A stretch of 64,000 nucleotides of DNA from Sphaerotilus sulfidivorans (GCF_013426975.1 NZ_JACCPY010000005.1:124001-188000); one strand, 5' to 3'; counted from the first letter of the stretch, positions 9,099 to 18,230 are shown. Numbers and translations are program-made. The notes: a model not told the origin generated them from the sequence alone.

Positions 9099-10027
9099 GC
9101 ACAGGTCAGCCGATGAGCCCGCGCGACGGACATGAGCAGCTGCTGCAGGTGGCGGTGCCGCCGGGCGAGCGGCCGCTGGGCGAGCTGCTGCGCGATGTCT
9201 GCGCGCTCGGCGATGCCGACATCGCCCGCATCGTCGCGCTGCAGGCCGAGCGCGAGCTGCGCTTCGGCGAGGCGGCGCTGCAGCTCGGTCTGGTGCAGCC
9301 CGCCCAGCTGCAGCAGGCGCTGGCGCGCCAGTTCGGCTATGCCTGCATCGATCCGGCCACGCATCCGCATCTGGCCGAGCTGAGCGTCGCCGCCGATCCG
9401 CAGGGCCTGGCCGCCGAGCTGTGGCGCGATCTGCGCGCGCAGCTGATGCTGCGGGTGCCGGCGCCGATGCCGGGGCCGGCACGTGCGCATCCGCCTGGCC
9501 GGGTGCTGGCGATCGTCAGCCCGCGCCGGGGCGATGGCCGCAGCCATGCCGCGGCCAATCTGGCGGCCGCCTTCAGCCAGCTGGGCGAGCGCACGGTGCT
9601 GGTCGATGCCGACCTGCGCGCGCCGCGGCTGCACCGGCTGTTCGACCTGGCCGACCGGCCGGACCGGCCCGGACTGAGCGTGCTGCTGGCCGACCCGACG
9701 CGGGTACCCGAACCGCAGCGCATCGATGCGCTGCCCTGCCTGGCGCTGCTGCCGGTCGGCGCGCCCCCGCCCAATCCGCTCGAGCTGCTCGAGCGCGGCC
9801 GCTTCGCCGCGCTGCTGCAGGATCTGGCGACCCGCTTCGATCGCGTCATCGTCGACACCCCGGCCTCGGCCGACGGCGCCGACGCCCGGGTGATCGCCGC
9901 GGCCTGCGGCGAGGCGCTGGTGCTGGCGCGGCGCCATCACGCCCGCGCCGCCGAGCTCGGCGTGCTGGTCGAGTCGCTGCGGCGCGAGTCGGTCGATCTG
10001 GCCGGCGTGGTGATGCGCGGGGACTGA
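9095..10027 (+). CDS. EpsG-type chain-length tyrosine kinase
   Basis: 310-residue cytoplasmic BY-kinase-like protein. The N-terminal 100 residues form the small MshEN/GspE-N-like domain characteristic of EpsG (RPLGELLRDVCALGDADIAR, RFGEAALQLGLV). The nucleotide fold follows, with SPRRGDGRSHAAANLA in place of a classical GxxxxGK[ST] P-loop, Walker A' LVDADLRAPR and Walker B VIVDTPASADG. The GDGR form is, from memory, usual for the EpsG family. The C-terminus (VVMRGD) lacks the tyrosine cluster that most BY-kinases autophosphorylate. It overlaps the EpsF gene by 4 bases and ends 2 bases before the flippase. A second, fused copy of this domain lies at 14693-16924. Confidence 0.88.
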   Translation: MSTGQPMSPRDGHEQLLQVAVPPGERPLGELLRDVCALGDADIARIVALQAERELRFGEAALQLGLVQPAQLQQALARQFGYACIDPATHPHLAELSVAADPQGLAAELWRDLRAQLMLRVPAPMPGPARAHPPGRVLAIVSPRRGDGRSHAAANLAAAFSQLGERTVLVDADLRAPRLHRLFDLADRPDRPGLSVLLADPTRVPEPQRIDALPCLALLPVGAPPPNPLELLERGRFAALLQDLATRFDRVIVDTPASADGADARVIAAACGEALVLARRHHARAAELGVLVESLRRESVDLAGVVMRGD

Positions 10028-10029
10028 GG

Positions 10030-11274
10030 GTGCCTGTGCCTGTGCCGGTGCGCCTGCAGCTGCTCGAGCTGACGCTGACCCAGATCGCCACCTTCGCCTT
10101 TCCGCTGGTGTTCGCGGTGGTGTGCGGGCGCACGCTGGGCATGCACGACTACGGCGTGGTGTCCTTCTACGCGGCGCTGGGCGGCTTCCTGGGCATGATC
10201 ATCGAGTTCGGCTTCGACTGGTACGGCACCCGCGAGGTCGCGCGCCGCCGCGACGATGCCGACCATGCGCACCGCACGCTGTGGAACATCACCGCGGCCA
10301 AGCTGCTGCTGTGCGCGACGGTGGCCAGCGGCTGCGGTGCGCTGCTGCTGCTGCTGCGTCCGCCCGGCGAGGAGGCGCTGATGCTGGCCTCGCTGGCCTA
10401 TCTGGTCGGCTTCGCGCTGGATGCCGGCTGGTATGCCCGCGCACTTGAGCAGACCCGGCTGCTGCTGCTGGTCACCACCGGCGTGCGGCTGCTGGGCATC
10501 GCGCTGCTGCTGGCGCTGGTGCCGCGCCTGGCGACGATGGAGAGCGCGCTGGCGGTCTACGCGCTGGTGTCGCTGGCCACCAGCGCGTTCACCTGGTGCC
10601 TGCTGCTGCGCCGGGGGCTGGCGCGCCGCGCTCGCCTGGACGCCGACCGCATCGGCCAGCTGTTGCGCGGCGCCTCGGCCATCGTCTCGGGCAATGTCAA
10701 CGGCGCGATGCTGACCAATGGCGGCATCGCGCTGCTGGGCCTGCAGGCCGATGCCGCCACCGTCGGCGCGGCCAGCCTGGCGCTGCGGGTGCGCATGGCC
10801 GGGCAGGCGGTGCAGCTGCCGCTGCAGCAGTTCGGCTTCGTGCGCTTCGCGCGGCTGGCGGCCAGCGCGCCGGACGAGGCGCTGCGCTTCGGCCGGCGCC
10901 TGCTGGTGGCGATGCTGGCCATCGGCCTGACGGTGGGCACGCTGGCGATGCTGGCCGCGCCGCACATCGTCGGCTATGTGTTTCACCGCGAGGAGCCGCT
11001 GGCGGTGGCGCTGGTGCTGCTGCTGGCGCTGAGCGTGCCGCTGCAGGCGGTGGCGGCGCTGTTCGGCCAGCAGTCGCTGATCGCCTTCGGGCTGGAGCGT
11101 CACTATGCGCTGGTGCAGACCGCCGCGACGCTGCTGTTCTGCGCGCTGCTGGCGCTGCTGCCGGCGTGGGTGGGCGGCAGCGCCTACGGCTGGGCCCTGC
11201 TGGGTGCCGATCTGCTGGTGCTGCTGCTGTCGGGCACGGTGCTGGCGTGCTGCCGGCCGGGGCGGGCGCGATGA
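10030..11274 (+). CDS. Oligosaccharide flippase (Wzx-like)
   Basis: 414-residue multi-span protein of the MATE/MOP superfamily, expected to flip the lipid-linked repeat unit across the inner membrane. About 11-12 hydrophobic helices; the opening (ELTLTQIATFAFPLVFAVVC and DYGVVSFYAALGGFLGMI) matches polysaccharide-synthesis flippases. The start is assigned to GTG at 10030, 2 bases after the kinase stop, because no ATG exists in frame before residue 38 and the first helix would otherwise be lost; further GTG codons at 10036, 10042 and 10048 are alternatives. The ATG of the next gene overlaps its stop. Confidence 0.85.
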   Translation: MPVPVPVRLQLLELTLTQIATFAFPLVFAVVCGRTLGMHDYGVVSFYAALGGFLGMIIEFGFDWYGTREVARRRDDADHAHRTLWNITAAKLLLCATVASGCGALLLLLRPPGEEALMLASLAYLVGFALDAGWYARALEQTRLLLLVTTGVRLLGIALLLALVPRLATMESALAVYALVSLATSAFTWCLLLRRGLARRARLDADRIGQLLRGASAIVSGNVNGAMLTNGGIALLGLQADAATVGAASLALRVRMAGQAVQLPLQQFGFVRFARLAASAPDEALRFGRRLLVAMLAIGLTVGTLAMLAAPHIVGYVFHREEPLAVALVLLLALSVPLQAVAALFGQQSLIAFGLERHYALVQTAATLLFCALLALLPAWVGGSAYGWALLGADLLVLLLSGTVLACCRPGRAR

Positions 11275-12599
11275 GGACCGCCCGCACCGCATCGATGCCG
11301 TGGTGGAGCTCGCCGGCGGGCATCGCCTGCGGCTTCCTGCTGCCGCTGATGTTCCTGATCGCCTGGGCCGGCGAGGTGCGCCATCCGGCGCTGACGATCC
11401 GTGGCGTGCAGGTGCTCGACCTGGGCTGGCTGATGCTCGGCGGCCTGCTGCTGGCGGCGTTGGCGCTGGGCGGCGCGCTGGGCGCGCAGCTGCAGCCGCG
11501 TGCCGGCGCACCGCGCCCGCTGGGCGTCGGCGCGGACCGCGCCGCGCTGGCCATCGGCCTGGTGGCGGTGCTGGCCTTCTCGGTCTGGTTCCGGGATTTC
11601 CTGCTCGACCCGGCGCTGCTGTGGGCCACGCTCAGCGGCGCCTACAAGCCCGAGCGCGACAGCATCGAGCTGACGCCGGGGCTGACCTCGCTGGCCAATG
11701 TCACGCCGGTGTTCTTCTCGCTCTACCTGTTCCGCCGGCTGGATCCGGGGGGGGCGGGCCGGGGCCCTGCGCTGCCGCTGCCGCGTGCGCTGCATGTGCT
11801 GGCGATCGTGCTGGCGCTGCTGACCGCCTTCCGGGTCTATGTCTGGTCGGAGCGGCTGGCGCTGATCGAGTCGCTGGTGCCGCTGGGCCTGGCGGTCGGC
11901 CGCTGGGCGGCGGCACGTCCGGGCGCGGCCGGCACGCTGCTGCGGGTGGCCGGGCCGTTCGCCGCCATTCCGCTGGTGATCCTCTACTTCGGCGCGGCCG
12001 AGTACGCGCGCTCCTGGGCGTCCGACACCTATCAGGGCCGGCTGGACTTCTGGGAGTTCGCGCTCGGGCGCTTCGCCAGCTACTACTACACCTCGCTGAA
12101 CAATGGCGCGAGCCTGCTGGCGAACTCTGCCTGGCCGACCTGGACCTTCGAGTTCACGCTCGAGTGGCTGCACCGCGCGCCGCTCGGCCTGGGCCAGCCC
12201 TTCTCGACGCTGACCGGCTATGCCGGCCGCACCTTCGAGCAGCACCTGTTCACCTACCAGGACCCGGAGTTCAACAGCCCCTCCGGCCTGTACGCGGTGG
12301 TGTCGGACCTCGGCCTGACCGGCGCGGTGGTCTACATGTGCGCGGTCGGCCTGCTCAGCGGCATGGCCTTCCGTGCCTACCGCGAGGGCCGGCTTGCCGG
12401 GGTGCTGCTCTATCCGATCTTCTTCATCAGCTTCATGGAGATGTACCGCTATCCCTACCTCGGCACCGCGCGCGCCTTCACCTGGACCTGCGGCATCGTG
12501 CTGGCGCTGCTGCTGGCGCGGGTGCTGGCCCCTGCTCCAGCTCCCGCGTCCGCGTCTGCGTCTGCGTCTGCGTCCACGCTGGAAGGCCGCCAGCCATGA
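11271..12599 (+). CDS. Oligosaccharide repeat-unit polymerase (Wzy-like)
   Basis: 442-residue integral membrane protein with about 10-12 spans. It has a large periplasmic loop around residues 240-345, containing YYYTSLNNGASLLANSAWP and the conserved-looking SGLYAVVSDLGLTGAVVY. This is the general shape of O-antigen/exopolysaccharide polymerases, whose sequence is poorly conserved, so the call rests on topology and on position between flippase and transferases. The C-terminus ends in an Ala/Pro/Ser tail encoded by a short hexanucleotide repeat (12546-12575). Overlaps both neighbours by 4 bases (ATGA). Confidence 0.75.
   Translation: MRTARTASMPWWSSPAGIACGFLLPLMFLIAWAGEVRHPALTIRGVQVLDLGWLMLGGLLLAALALGGALGAQLQPRAGAPRPLGVGADRAALAIGLVAVLAFSVWFRDFLLDPALLWATLSGAYKPERDSIELTPGLTSLANVTPVFFSLYLFRRLDPGGAGRGPALPLPRALHVLAIVLALLTAFRVYVWSERLALIESLVPLGLAVGRWAAARPGAAGTLLRVAGPFAAIPLVILYFGAAEYARSWASDTYQGRLDFWEFALGRFASYYYTSLNNGASLLANSAWPTWTFEFTLEWLHRAPLGLGQPFSTLTGYAGRTFEQHLFTYQDPEFNSPSGLYAVVSDLGLTGAVVYMCAVGLLSGMAFRAYREGRLAGVLLYPIFFISFMEMYRYPYLGTARAFTWTCGIVLALLLARVLAPAPAPASASASASASTLEGRQP
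12546..12575 (+). repeat. Hexanucleotide repeat in the polymerase C-terminus
   Basis: Five consecutive 6-base units (gcgtcc, three of gcgtct, gcgtcc) encode an Ala-Ser repeat tail. Copy-number change would alter tail length without changing frame, so this is a length polymorphism candidate rather than an on/off switch. Confidence 0.75.
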
Positions 12600-13621
12600 A
12601 CGCGGTGCAGCGGCCGCGCCTGAGCATCGTCGTGCTGAACCGCCAGCGCGAGCGCTTCGTCGCGCATGCGATCGAGTCGGCCTGCGCGCAGACCCTCGAG
12701 CGCGAGCAGCCGGGCGCGGTCGAGGTCATCGTCGTCGACGACGGCTCGCGTGACGGCTCGCGCACCGTGATCCGGCGCGTCGCGCCGCAGCTGCGCTGCA
12801 TCGAGCTCGACGAGGCGGGCCAGGCGGCGGCCATCAATGCCGGCTTCGCCGCTGCCCGCGGCGAGCTGCTGCTTTTCCTGGAGTCGGAAGACTGGCTCTA
12901 TCCGCAGGCGGCCGCGCAGGTGCTGGCCGCCTGGACGCCGGGCGTGAGCAAGCTGCAGTTCCGTCTGGATCTGGTCGATGCGGATGACCGGCCGCTGGGC
13001 CGCCAGCTGCCGCGCCGGCTGCACGAGGGCGCGCAGGCGCTGGCGCTGCTGCGCGAGTTCGGCGCCTATGGCTCGCCGCCGTGCTCGGGCAATGTCTTCC
13101 ACCGCGACTTCCTGGCACGGGTGCTGCCGCTGGACGAGTCGCCCTGGCAGGCCGGCGCCGATACCGTGCCGATCCTGCTGGCGCCGGCCTGCGGCGCGGT
13201 GCGCTCGCTGCCCCAGGCGCTGGGCGCCTACCGCGGCGCCGGGCCGGACGACTGGCTGCCTTCGGCCCGCCACGGCGCGCTGTCCGAGGCCTGCCGTCGC
13301 GTCCTGCAGGGCAAGCAGGCGCTGGCCGCCGCGCTGGACCATCTGGTGATCCCGCGCCGGCGCGAGCTGGCGCTGGCGCCCTGGGAGGCGCGCACGCTGG
13401 TCATGGGCCTGCGCCTGGGCCCGGCCGATCCGGCGCTGCCACGTGCGCGCACCGCCGGCCGCGCGCTGCGGGCGGTGCTGCGCTGGCCCGATCTGCGCCT
13501 GGGCGAGCGTCTGCTGATGCTCGGCTGGATGGCCGGCGTGCTGCTGCTGCCGCGCGCTCTGGCGGGCCGGCTGGCCCGCCAGCATCGCCGCCTGAGCGGC
13601 CGGGAAACACCGACATGCTGA
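12596..13621 (+). CDS. Family 2 glycosyltransferase
   Basis: 341-residue GT-A fold transferase. The N-terminal domain shows LSIVVLNRQRERFVAHAI, then VIVVDDGSRDGSRTVI (nucleotide-binding DDGS) and ELLLFLESEDWLYP, where the canonical DxD is replaced by SED. A final hydrophobic helix (LMLGWMAGVLLLPRALAG, about 300-320) suggests membrane association. The start ATG overlaps the polymerase stop by 4 bases, and the end overlaps the next gene by 7 bases. It would transfer a sugar onto the growing lipid-linked repeat unit; donor unknown. Confidence 0.88.
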   Translation: MNAVQRPRLSIVVLNRQRERFVAHAIESACAQTLEREQPGAVEVIVVDDGSRDGSRTVIRRVAPQLRCIELDEAGQAAAINAGFAAARGELLLFLESEDWLYPQAAAQVLAAWTPGVSKLQFRLDLVDADDRPLGRQLPRRLHEGAQALALLREFGAYGSPPCSGNVFHRDFLARVLPLDESPWQAGADTVPILLAPACGAVRSLPQALGAYRGAGPDDWLPSARHGALSEACRRVLQGKQALAAALDHLVIPRRRELALAPWEARTLVMGLRLGPADPALPRARTAGRALRAVLRWPDLRLGERLLMLGWMAGVLLLPRALAGRLARQHRRLSGRETPTC

Positions 13622-14682
13622 TCAACGCCCGCTTCCTGACCCGCCCGGCCACCGGCGTGGACCGCTTCGCCATCGAGCTGCTGGGCGCGGGCGCCCGGCT
13701 GGGTCTGCTGCCGCAGGCGCGCGCGATCGTGCCGCAGGCTGCCCGGCTGGTCACGCCGCTGCCGCCGGGCCTGGCGCTGGCGCGCGCCGGCCGCCATCAG
13801 GGCCACCGCTGGGAGCAGACCGAGCTGCCGGCGCTGGCCGGCGACGAGCCGCTGGTCAATCTGTGCAACACCGCGCCCTGGCGCCACCAGCGCCAGATGG
13901 TGGTGATCCACGACGCGGCGGCGGTGGCCAATCCGCGCAACTACGGCTTTGCCTTCCGCCACTGGTACCGGGTCATGCTGGACTCGGTGATGCACCGCGC
14001 GCGGGTGGTCACCACGGTGTCGCGCTTCAGCGCCGACGAGCTGGTGCGCCATTTCGGCCGGCCCTTTCTCGACATCGAGGTGCTGCCCGAGGGCGGCGAG
14101 CACATCCTGCGCCTGCCGGCCGATCCGACGGTGTTCGAGCGCCTGGACCTGCAGGGCCGGCGCTATGTGCTGGCGGTCGGCAGCCTGTCGCACAACAAGA
14201 ACTTCGCCGCGGTGCTGAAGGCGATGGCGCTGCTGGACGATCCCGGCATCGTGCTGGTGGCCGCCGGCGGCGGCAATGCGCGCATCTATGCCGGTGCCGC
14301 AGGCCTGGATCTGGACGACCGCCGGCTGCAGCGCACCGGCTATGTCAGCGACCAGCAGCTGCGTGCGCTCTACGAGGGTGCGGCCTGCTTCGTCTTCCCG
14401 TCCTTCTACGAGGGCTTCGGTCTGCCGCCGCTGGAGGCGATGTGCTGCGGCTGCCCGGTGATCTCCTCCGACCGCGCCTCGCTGCCGGAGGTCTGCGGTG
14501 ACGCCGCGCTCTACTGCGACCCGGACGATCCGGCCACGCTGGCGGCGCAGCTGCGCCGGCTGCTGGACTCCGACGCGCTGGCGGCCGAGCTGCGCCAGGC
14601 CGGCCGCCAGCGTGCCGCCGGCTTCACCTGGGACCGGGCCGCGCACGAGTTCGCCGACCTGATGGACCTGCATTTCGCCTGA
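13615..14682 (+). CDS. Family 4 glycosyltransferase
   Basis: 355-residue GT-B enzyme of the mannosyltransferase-like GT4 group. Key features: VVIHDAAAVANPRNY in the acceptor domain, VLAVGSLSHNKNFAAVLKAM at the start of the donor domain, and FVFPSFYEGFGLPPLEAMCCGCPVI. The last contains the E-x7-E motif (E of YEGFGLPPLE) that holds the nucleotide sugar. Starts inside the end of the GT2 gene (7-base overlap) and precedes the fusion gene by 10 bases, so it belongs to the same transcription unit. Donor sugar not determined; the nearby GDP-mannose hydrolase hints at GDP-sugar metabolism. Confidence 0.9.
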   Translation: MLINARFLTRPATGVDRFAIELLGAGARLGLLPQARAIVPQAARLVTPLPPGLALARAGRHQGHRWEQTELPALAGDEPLVNLCNTAPWRHQRQMVVIHDAAAVANPRNYGFAFRHWYRVMLDSVMHRARVVTTVSRFSADELVRHFGRPFLDIEVLPEGGEHILRLPADPTVFERLDLQGRRYVLAVGSLSHNKNFAAVLKAMALLDDPGIVLVAAGGGNARIYAGAAGLDLDDRRLQRTGYVSDQQLRALYEGAACFVFPSFYEGFGLPPLEAMCCGCPVISSDRASLPEVCGDAALYCDPDDPATLAAQLRRLLDSDALAAELRQAGRQRAAGFTWDRAAHEFADLMDLHFA

Positions 14683-14692
14683 GGGATTTCCG

Positions 14693-16924
14693 ATGTTCTC
14701 CCCGCCCCGCCCCGAGCGCGTCGCCATCGTCCATGAGTGGCTGGTCAACCATGCCGGCAGCGAGAAGGTGGTCGAGCAGCTGCTGCAGATCTATCCGCAG
14801 GCCGACCTGTATGCGGTGGTCGACTTTCTCGGCCCCGGCGAGCGCGGCTTCCTGGGCGGGCGGGTGGCGCGCACCACCTTCATCCAGCGCCTGCCGGGCG
14901 CGCGCAGGCGCTTCCGCCACTACCTGCCGCTGATGCCGCTGGCGGTCGAGCAGCATGACCTGTCGGGCTATGACCTGATCGTCTCGTCGAGCCACGCGGT
15001 GGCCAAGGGCGTGCTGACCGGGCCGGACCAGCTCCATGTCTGCTACATCCATTCGCCGATCCGCTACGCCTGGGACATGCAGCACCAGTACCTGCGCGAG
15101 TCCGGCATGGCGCGTGGCCTGAAGGGCGCCTTCGCCCGCGCGATGCTGCACTACATGCGGCTGTGGGACAGCCGCACCGCCGCCGGCGTCGACCGCTTCG
15201 TCGCCAACTCGGCCTTCATCGGCCGGCGGGTGCGCAAGGTCTACCGGCGCGAGGCCGGCGTGGTGCATCCGCCGGTGGATGTGGCGCGCTTCGCGCTGCG
15301 CGCCGACAAGGAGGACTTCTACCTGACCGCCTCGCGCATGGTGCCGTACAAGCGCATGCCGATGATCGTCGAGGCCTTCGCGCGCATGCCGCAGCGCCGG
15401 CTGGTGGTCATCGGCGACGGTCCCGACATGGACAAGGTGCGCGCCGCCGCCGGCCCGAACGTGACGGTGCTCGGCTTCCAGGACGACGCCACGCTGATCG
15501 ACCACATGCAGCGCGCGCGCGCCTTCGTCTTCGCCGCCGAGGAGGACTTCGGCATCACCCCGGTCGAGGCCCAGGCCTGCGGCACGCCGGTGATCGCCTA
15601 CGGCCGCGGCGGCTCGCTGGAGACGGTGCGCGGCCGCGGCGACCCGGCACGGCGCACCGGCGTGTTCTTCGACGCGCAGACGCCCGAGGCGCTGATCGGC
15701 GCGGTCGAGGCCTTCGAGGCGCTGCCCGTGCCGATCGCGCCCGAGACCTGCCGCCGCCATGCCGAGGACTTCGCGCCGGAGCGCTTCCGCGAGCGCTTCG
15801 CCGCCGAGGTCGAGCGCGCCTGGGCCGCCTTTCACGGCGAGCCTGGCGCGACGACCGTGCCGGTGACCGCCCCGGAGCCCGTCCCGCGCGCGATCTCCCG
15901 CCCCGACCCGAACCTGATCTCGATGCCCGACGTTCCTGCCCCTTCTCCTGCCGCTGCCGCGGCCGCCCCCGCGTCGACACCGCCAGCGCCGACCGCACCC
16001 GCCGAGCCCGACATCGTGCCGGCGGTGCTGGCCGCCTGGCAGCCGCGGCCCGACCCGATGGCCTTGCCGCCGCAGCCCGCGCCGGCCGCGGCGGTGGTGC
16101 CGGCGCATCCGGCCCGGCCGATCGGCGAGCTGCTGCGCACGCTGCGGCCGCTGTCCGACGGCGACATCGCCCACATCCTGGTGGTGCAGCGGCGCATGGG
16201 GCTGCGCTTCGGCGAGGCGGCGGTCGCGCTCGATCTGGCCAGCCAGGCCGATGTGCTGCGGGCGCTGTCGATGCAGTTCAACTACCCGTGCGCGCTGGAC
16301 CTGAGCCGCTTCGGCGCCGGCGGGCTGGTGGTGGCCACCGATCCGCACGGTGCACAGGCCGAGGCCTTTCGCGAGCTGCGCAGCCGCATCCTGGCGGGCC
16401 CTCGGGTGCCGCTGGCGGTGCTCAGCCCGGACCGGGGCGACGGCCGCACCCATGTTGCGGCCAATCTGGCCATCACCTTCAGCCAGCTCGGCGAGCGCAC
16501 CGTGCTGGTCGACGGCAATCTGCGTGCGCCGGCGCTGCACCGCGTCTTCGGCCTGAAGGAGCGCGCCAGCCTGTCGGACCTGCTCAACGGCCGCCGGCCC
16601 GCCCGTCCCTTCGATCGCTCGGCCGAGCTGCCGGGGCTGTTCGTCATGCAGGTGGGCGCGCCGCCGCCCAATCCGCTCGAGCTGCTGCAGCAGCCGCTGT
16701 TCGCGGTGCTGCTGCGCGAGCTGCAGCGCGAGTTCGACCGCGTCATCGTCGACACCCCACCGGCGCGGGACAGCGCCGACGCGCGTGTCATCGCCGCGAC
16801 CTGCGGCCAGGCGGTGCTGGTCGGTCGCAACGGCCGCACCGACGCCCGCGCGATGAACCTGCTGGTCGAGCGGCTGCGCCGCACCCGGGCCGACATCGCC
16901 GGCGTGGTGCTCAACGCGTACTGA
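14693..16924 (+). CDS. Fusion of GT4 glycosyltransferase with an EpsG-like tyrosine kinase domain
   Basis: A single 743-residue reading frame with two unrelated enzymes. Residues 1-378 are a GT4 transferase of the WbaZ type (RVAIVHEWLVNHAGSEKVVE; HVCYIHSPIRYAWDMQ; E284-x7-E292). Residues 379-474 are a Pro/Ala-rich flexible linker. Residues 475-535 repeat the small EpsG N-domain (RPIGELLRTLRPLSDGDIAH). Residues 540-743 are a BY-kinase fold with SPDRGDGRTH (578-587), an altered Walker A' (VLVDGNLR, 604-611) and Walker B VIVDTPP (684-690). The tail ends NAY, with a single terminal tyrosine. No stop or frameshift separates the halves. It is the last gene of the rightward exopolysaccharide operon. 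It may couple sugar transfer to chain-length control; this is inference. Confidence 0.88.
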   Translation: MFSPPRPERVAIVHEWLVNHAGSEKVVEQLLQIYPQADLYAVVDFLGPGERGFLGGRVARTTFIQRLPGARRRFRHYLPLMPLAVEQHDLSGYDLIVSSSHAVAKGVLTGPDQLHVCYIHSPIRYAWDMQHQYLRESGMARGLKGAFARAMLHYMRLWDSRTAAGVDRFVANSAFIGRRVRKVYRREAGVVHPPVDVARFALRADKEDFYLTASRMVPYKRMPMIVEAFARMPQRRLVVIGDGPDMDKVRAAAGPNVTVLGFQDDATLIDHMQRARAFVFAAEEDFGITPVEAQACGTPVIAYGRGGSLETVRGRGDPARRTGVFFDAQTPEALIGAVEAFEALPVPIAPETCRRHAEDFAPERFRERFAAEVERAWAAFHGEPGATTVPVTAPEPVPRAISRPDPNLISMPDVPAPSPAAAAAAPASTPPAPTAPAEPDIVPAVLAAWQPRPDPMALPPQPAPAAAVVPAHPARPIGELLRTLRPLSDGDIAHILVVQRRMGLRFGEAAVALDLASQADVLRALSMQFNYPCALDLSRFGAGGLVVATDPHGAQAEAFRELRSRILAGPRVPLAVLSPDRGDGRTHVAANLAITFSQLGERTVLVDGNLRAPALHRVFGLKERASLSDLLNGRRPARPFDRSAELPGLFVMQVGAPPPNPLELLQQPLFAVLLRELQREFDRVIVDTPPARDSADARVIAATCGQAVLVGRNGRTDARAMNLLVERLRRTRADIAGVVLNAY

Positions 16925-18116
16925 GGGCCGGGCAGTCGAGCCGGGCGCCGCTGGCGCCGGCATCGAGGCGGCCGTCGCGCAGCCGCAGTGCCGGCACGCC
17001 GCTGTCCTCGACCGGGTTGTGCCCGATGTGCAGCCGGCCGATGCCGGCCGCGCCGGGCGGCGTCTCATGGCGATGCACCTCGATCGCCGCATGGCCGGTC
17101 GGCGCGCCCGCGGCCCGCGCCGCATCCTGCGGCCGGCCGATGCGCATCAGCCGGTTGCGCTCGATGCGCACCTGATCGACGCTCCGGGTGCGCCACGGGC
17201 CCTCCTGCGCCACCAGGATGCCGGCGGCGCGCAGCACATCGCTGACGGTGTTGTCCTCCAGCGTGATGCGCTCGCCGCCGACCACCGCCAGTCCGCGCCC
17301 CCATCGCCCGCCCGCGACCCGGTTGCCGCGCACCAGAATGTCCTGCACCGGCGCGGGATCGCGCTCGTAGGACACCACCGCGATCAGGTCGTCGCCGGCA
17401 TCGTTCACCTGGTTGTTCTCGATGCGGCCCTGCCGGCTGCCACCGCTGACATGAATGCCGTCGGCCAGCGTGGCGCTGATCCGGTTGCCGCTCAGCAGGA
17501 AGCCGCGGGCGCCGAGCACCAGGATGCCGGCCGCACCGGCGCCCTCGATGCGCACCTGCTGCACCACCTGGCCGGCGCCCTGCAGCACCAGTCTTGACTG
17601 CGCCGGCGCGTCGCGGCGCCGGTCGGTGCGCGCCGTGAGCGTCAGCCCGGCCAGCCGCACGCCGTCGGCCTGCAGCAGCAGCGCATGGTCGGCCGGATCG
17701 AGCGCCTGCAGCGTCGCGCCCGGCCCCCACAGCGTCAGGCCGGCGCGGTCGATCGCCACGCTGCCGGCCTGCAGATAGCGTCCGGGCGGAAAGACCAGCC
17801 AGTCGCCGGGGCGCAACGTGGCCTGCGCGCGACGCAGCGCCTCGTCATCGGGCAGATCGTCATCGGGAACGGCGCCGAAGTCGCTGATGCGCCACACCTG
17901 CACGGTGGCGGGCGGCTGCGCCGGCACCGCGGCGGGACAGAGGGACGGGGGAAGGGGGAGCGAGGCGGCCTGCGCATCGCAGGGCAGCAGGCTGCAGCAC
18001 AGCAGCAGCGCAGCGGCCAGGCCGGGAGAGGCCTCCCCACGCCGGGGCGGGCCGGTGCTGATCGGGTGATTCCGGGTCTGCGACACACTGCCGCGCATCA
18101 GGTCCCTTGCATCCAT
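16911..18116 (-). CDS. Secreted right-handed beta-helix protein
   Basis: 401-residue protein with a signal-like hydrophobic stretch (about 33-50, LAAALLLCCSLLPCDAQA) and then parallel beta-helix coils. The repeated pattern is visible as LSGNRISATLADGIHVSG, IENNQVNDAGDDLIAVVS and LVRGNRVAGG. The opening ISDFGAVPDDDLPDDEALRRA is the pectin-lyase/GH28-like start (FGA-x-GD type). Probably a periplasmic or extracellular polysaccharide lyase, hydrolase or epimerase working on the exopolysaccharide made by this locus; catalytic residues cannot be assigned. Its 3' end overlaps the convergent fusion gene by 14 bases. An alternative start is the ATG at 18098. Confidence 0.75.
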   Translation of the reverse strand: MDARDLMRGSVSQTRNHPISTGPPRRGEASPGLAAALLLCCSLLPCDAQAASLPLPPSLCPAAVPAQPPATVQVWRISDFGAVPDDDLPDDEALRRAQATLRPGDWLVFPPGRYLQAGSVAIDRAGLTLWGPGATLQALDPADHALLLQADGVRLAGLTLTARTDRRRDAPAQSRLVLQGAGQVVQQVRIEGAGAAGILVLGARGFLLSGNRISATLADGIHVSGGSRQGRIENNQVNDAGDDLIAVVSYERDPAPVQDILVRGNRVAGGRWGRGLAVVGGERITLEDNTVSDVLRAAGILVAQEGPWRTRSVDQVRIERNRLMRIGRPQDAARAAGAPTGHAAIEVHRHETPPGAAGIGRLHIGHNPVEDSGVPALRLRDGRLDAGASGARLDCPALSTR

Positions 18117-18230
18117 GATGACCGGAGGCTCACCGGATCGGCCCGCGCTGCCCGCGCCCGACGTGAGGATTCAGTGGTATCTTAGACACGGACGCGGTCG
18201 TTCCTGTGACTTGGATTAAGCAAAGGTTCA
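18117..18230. promoter_or_regulatory. Control region of the beta-helix gene
   Basis: Less GC-rich segment upstream of the left-going beta-helix gene. The best -10 candidate on the minus strand is TAAGAT at 18179-18184. No further gene is seen. Confidence 0.3.
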
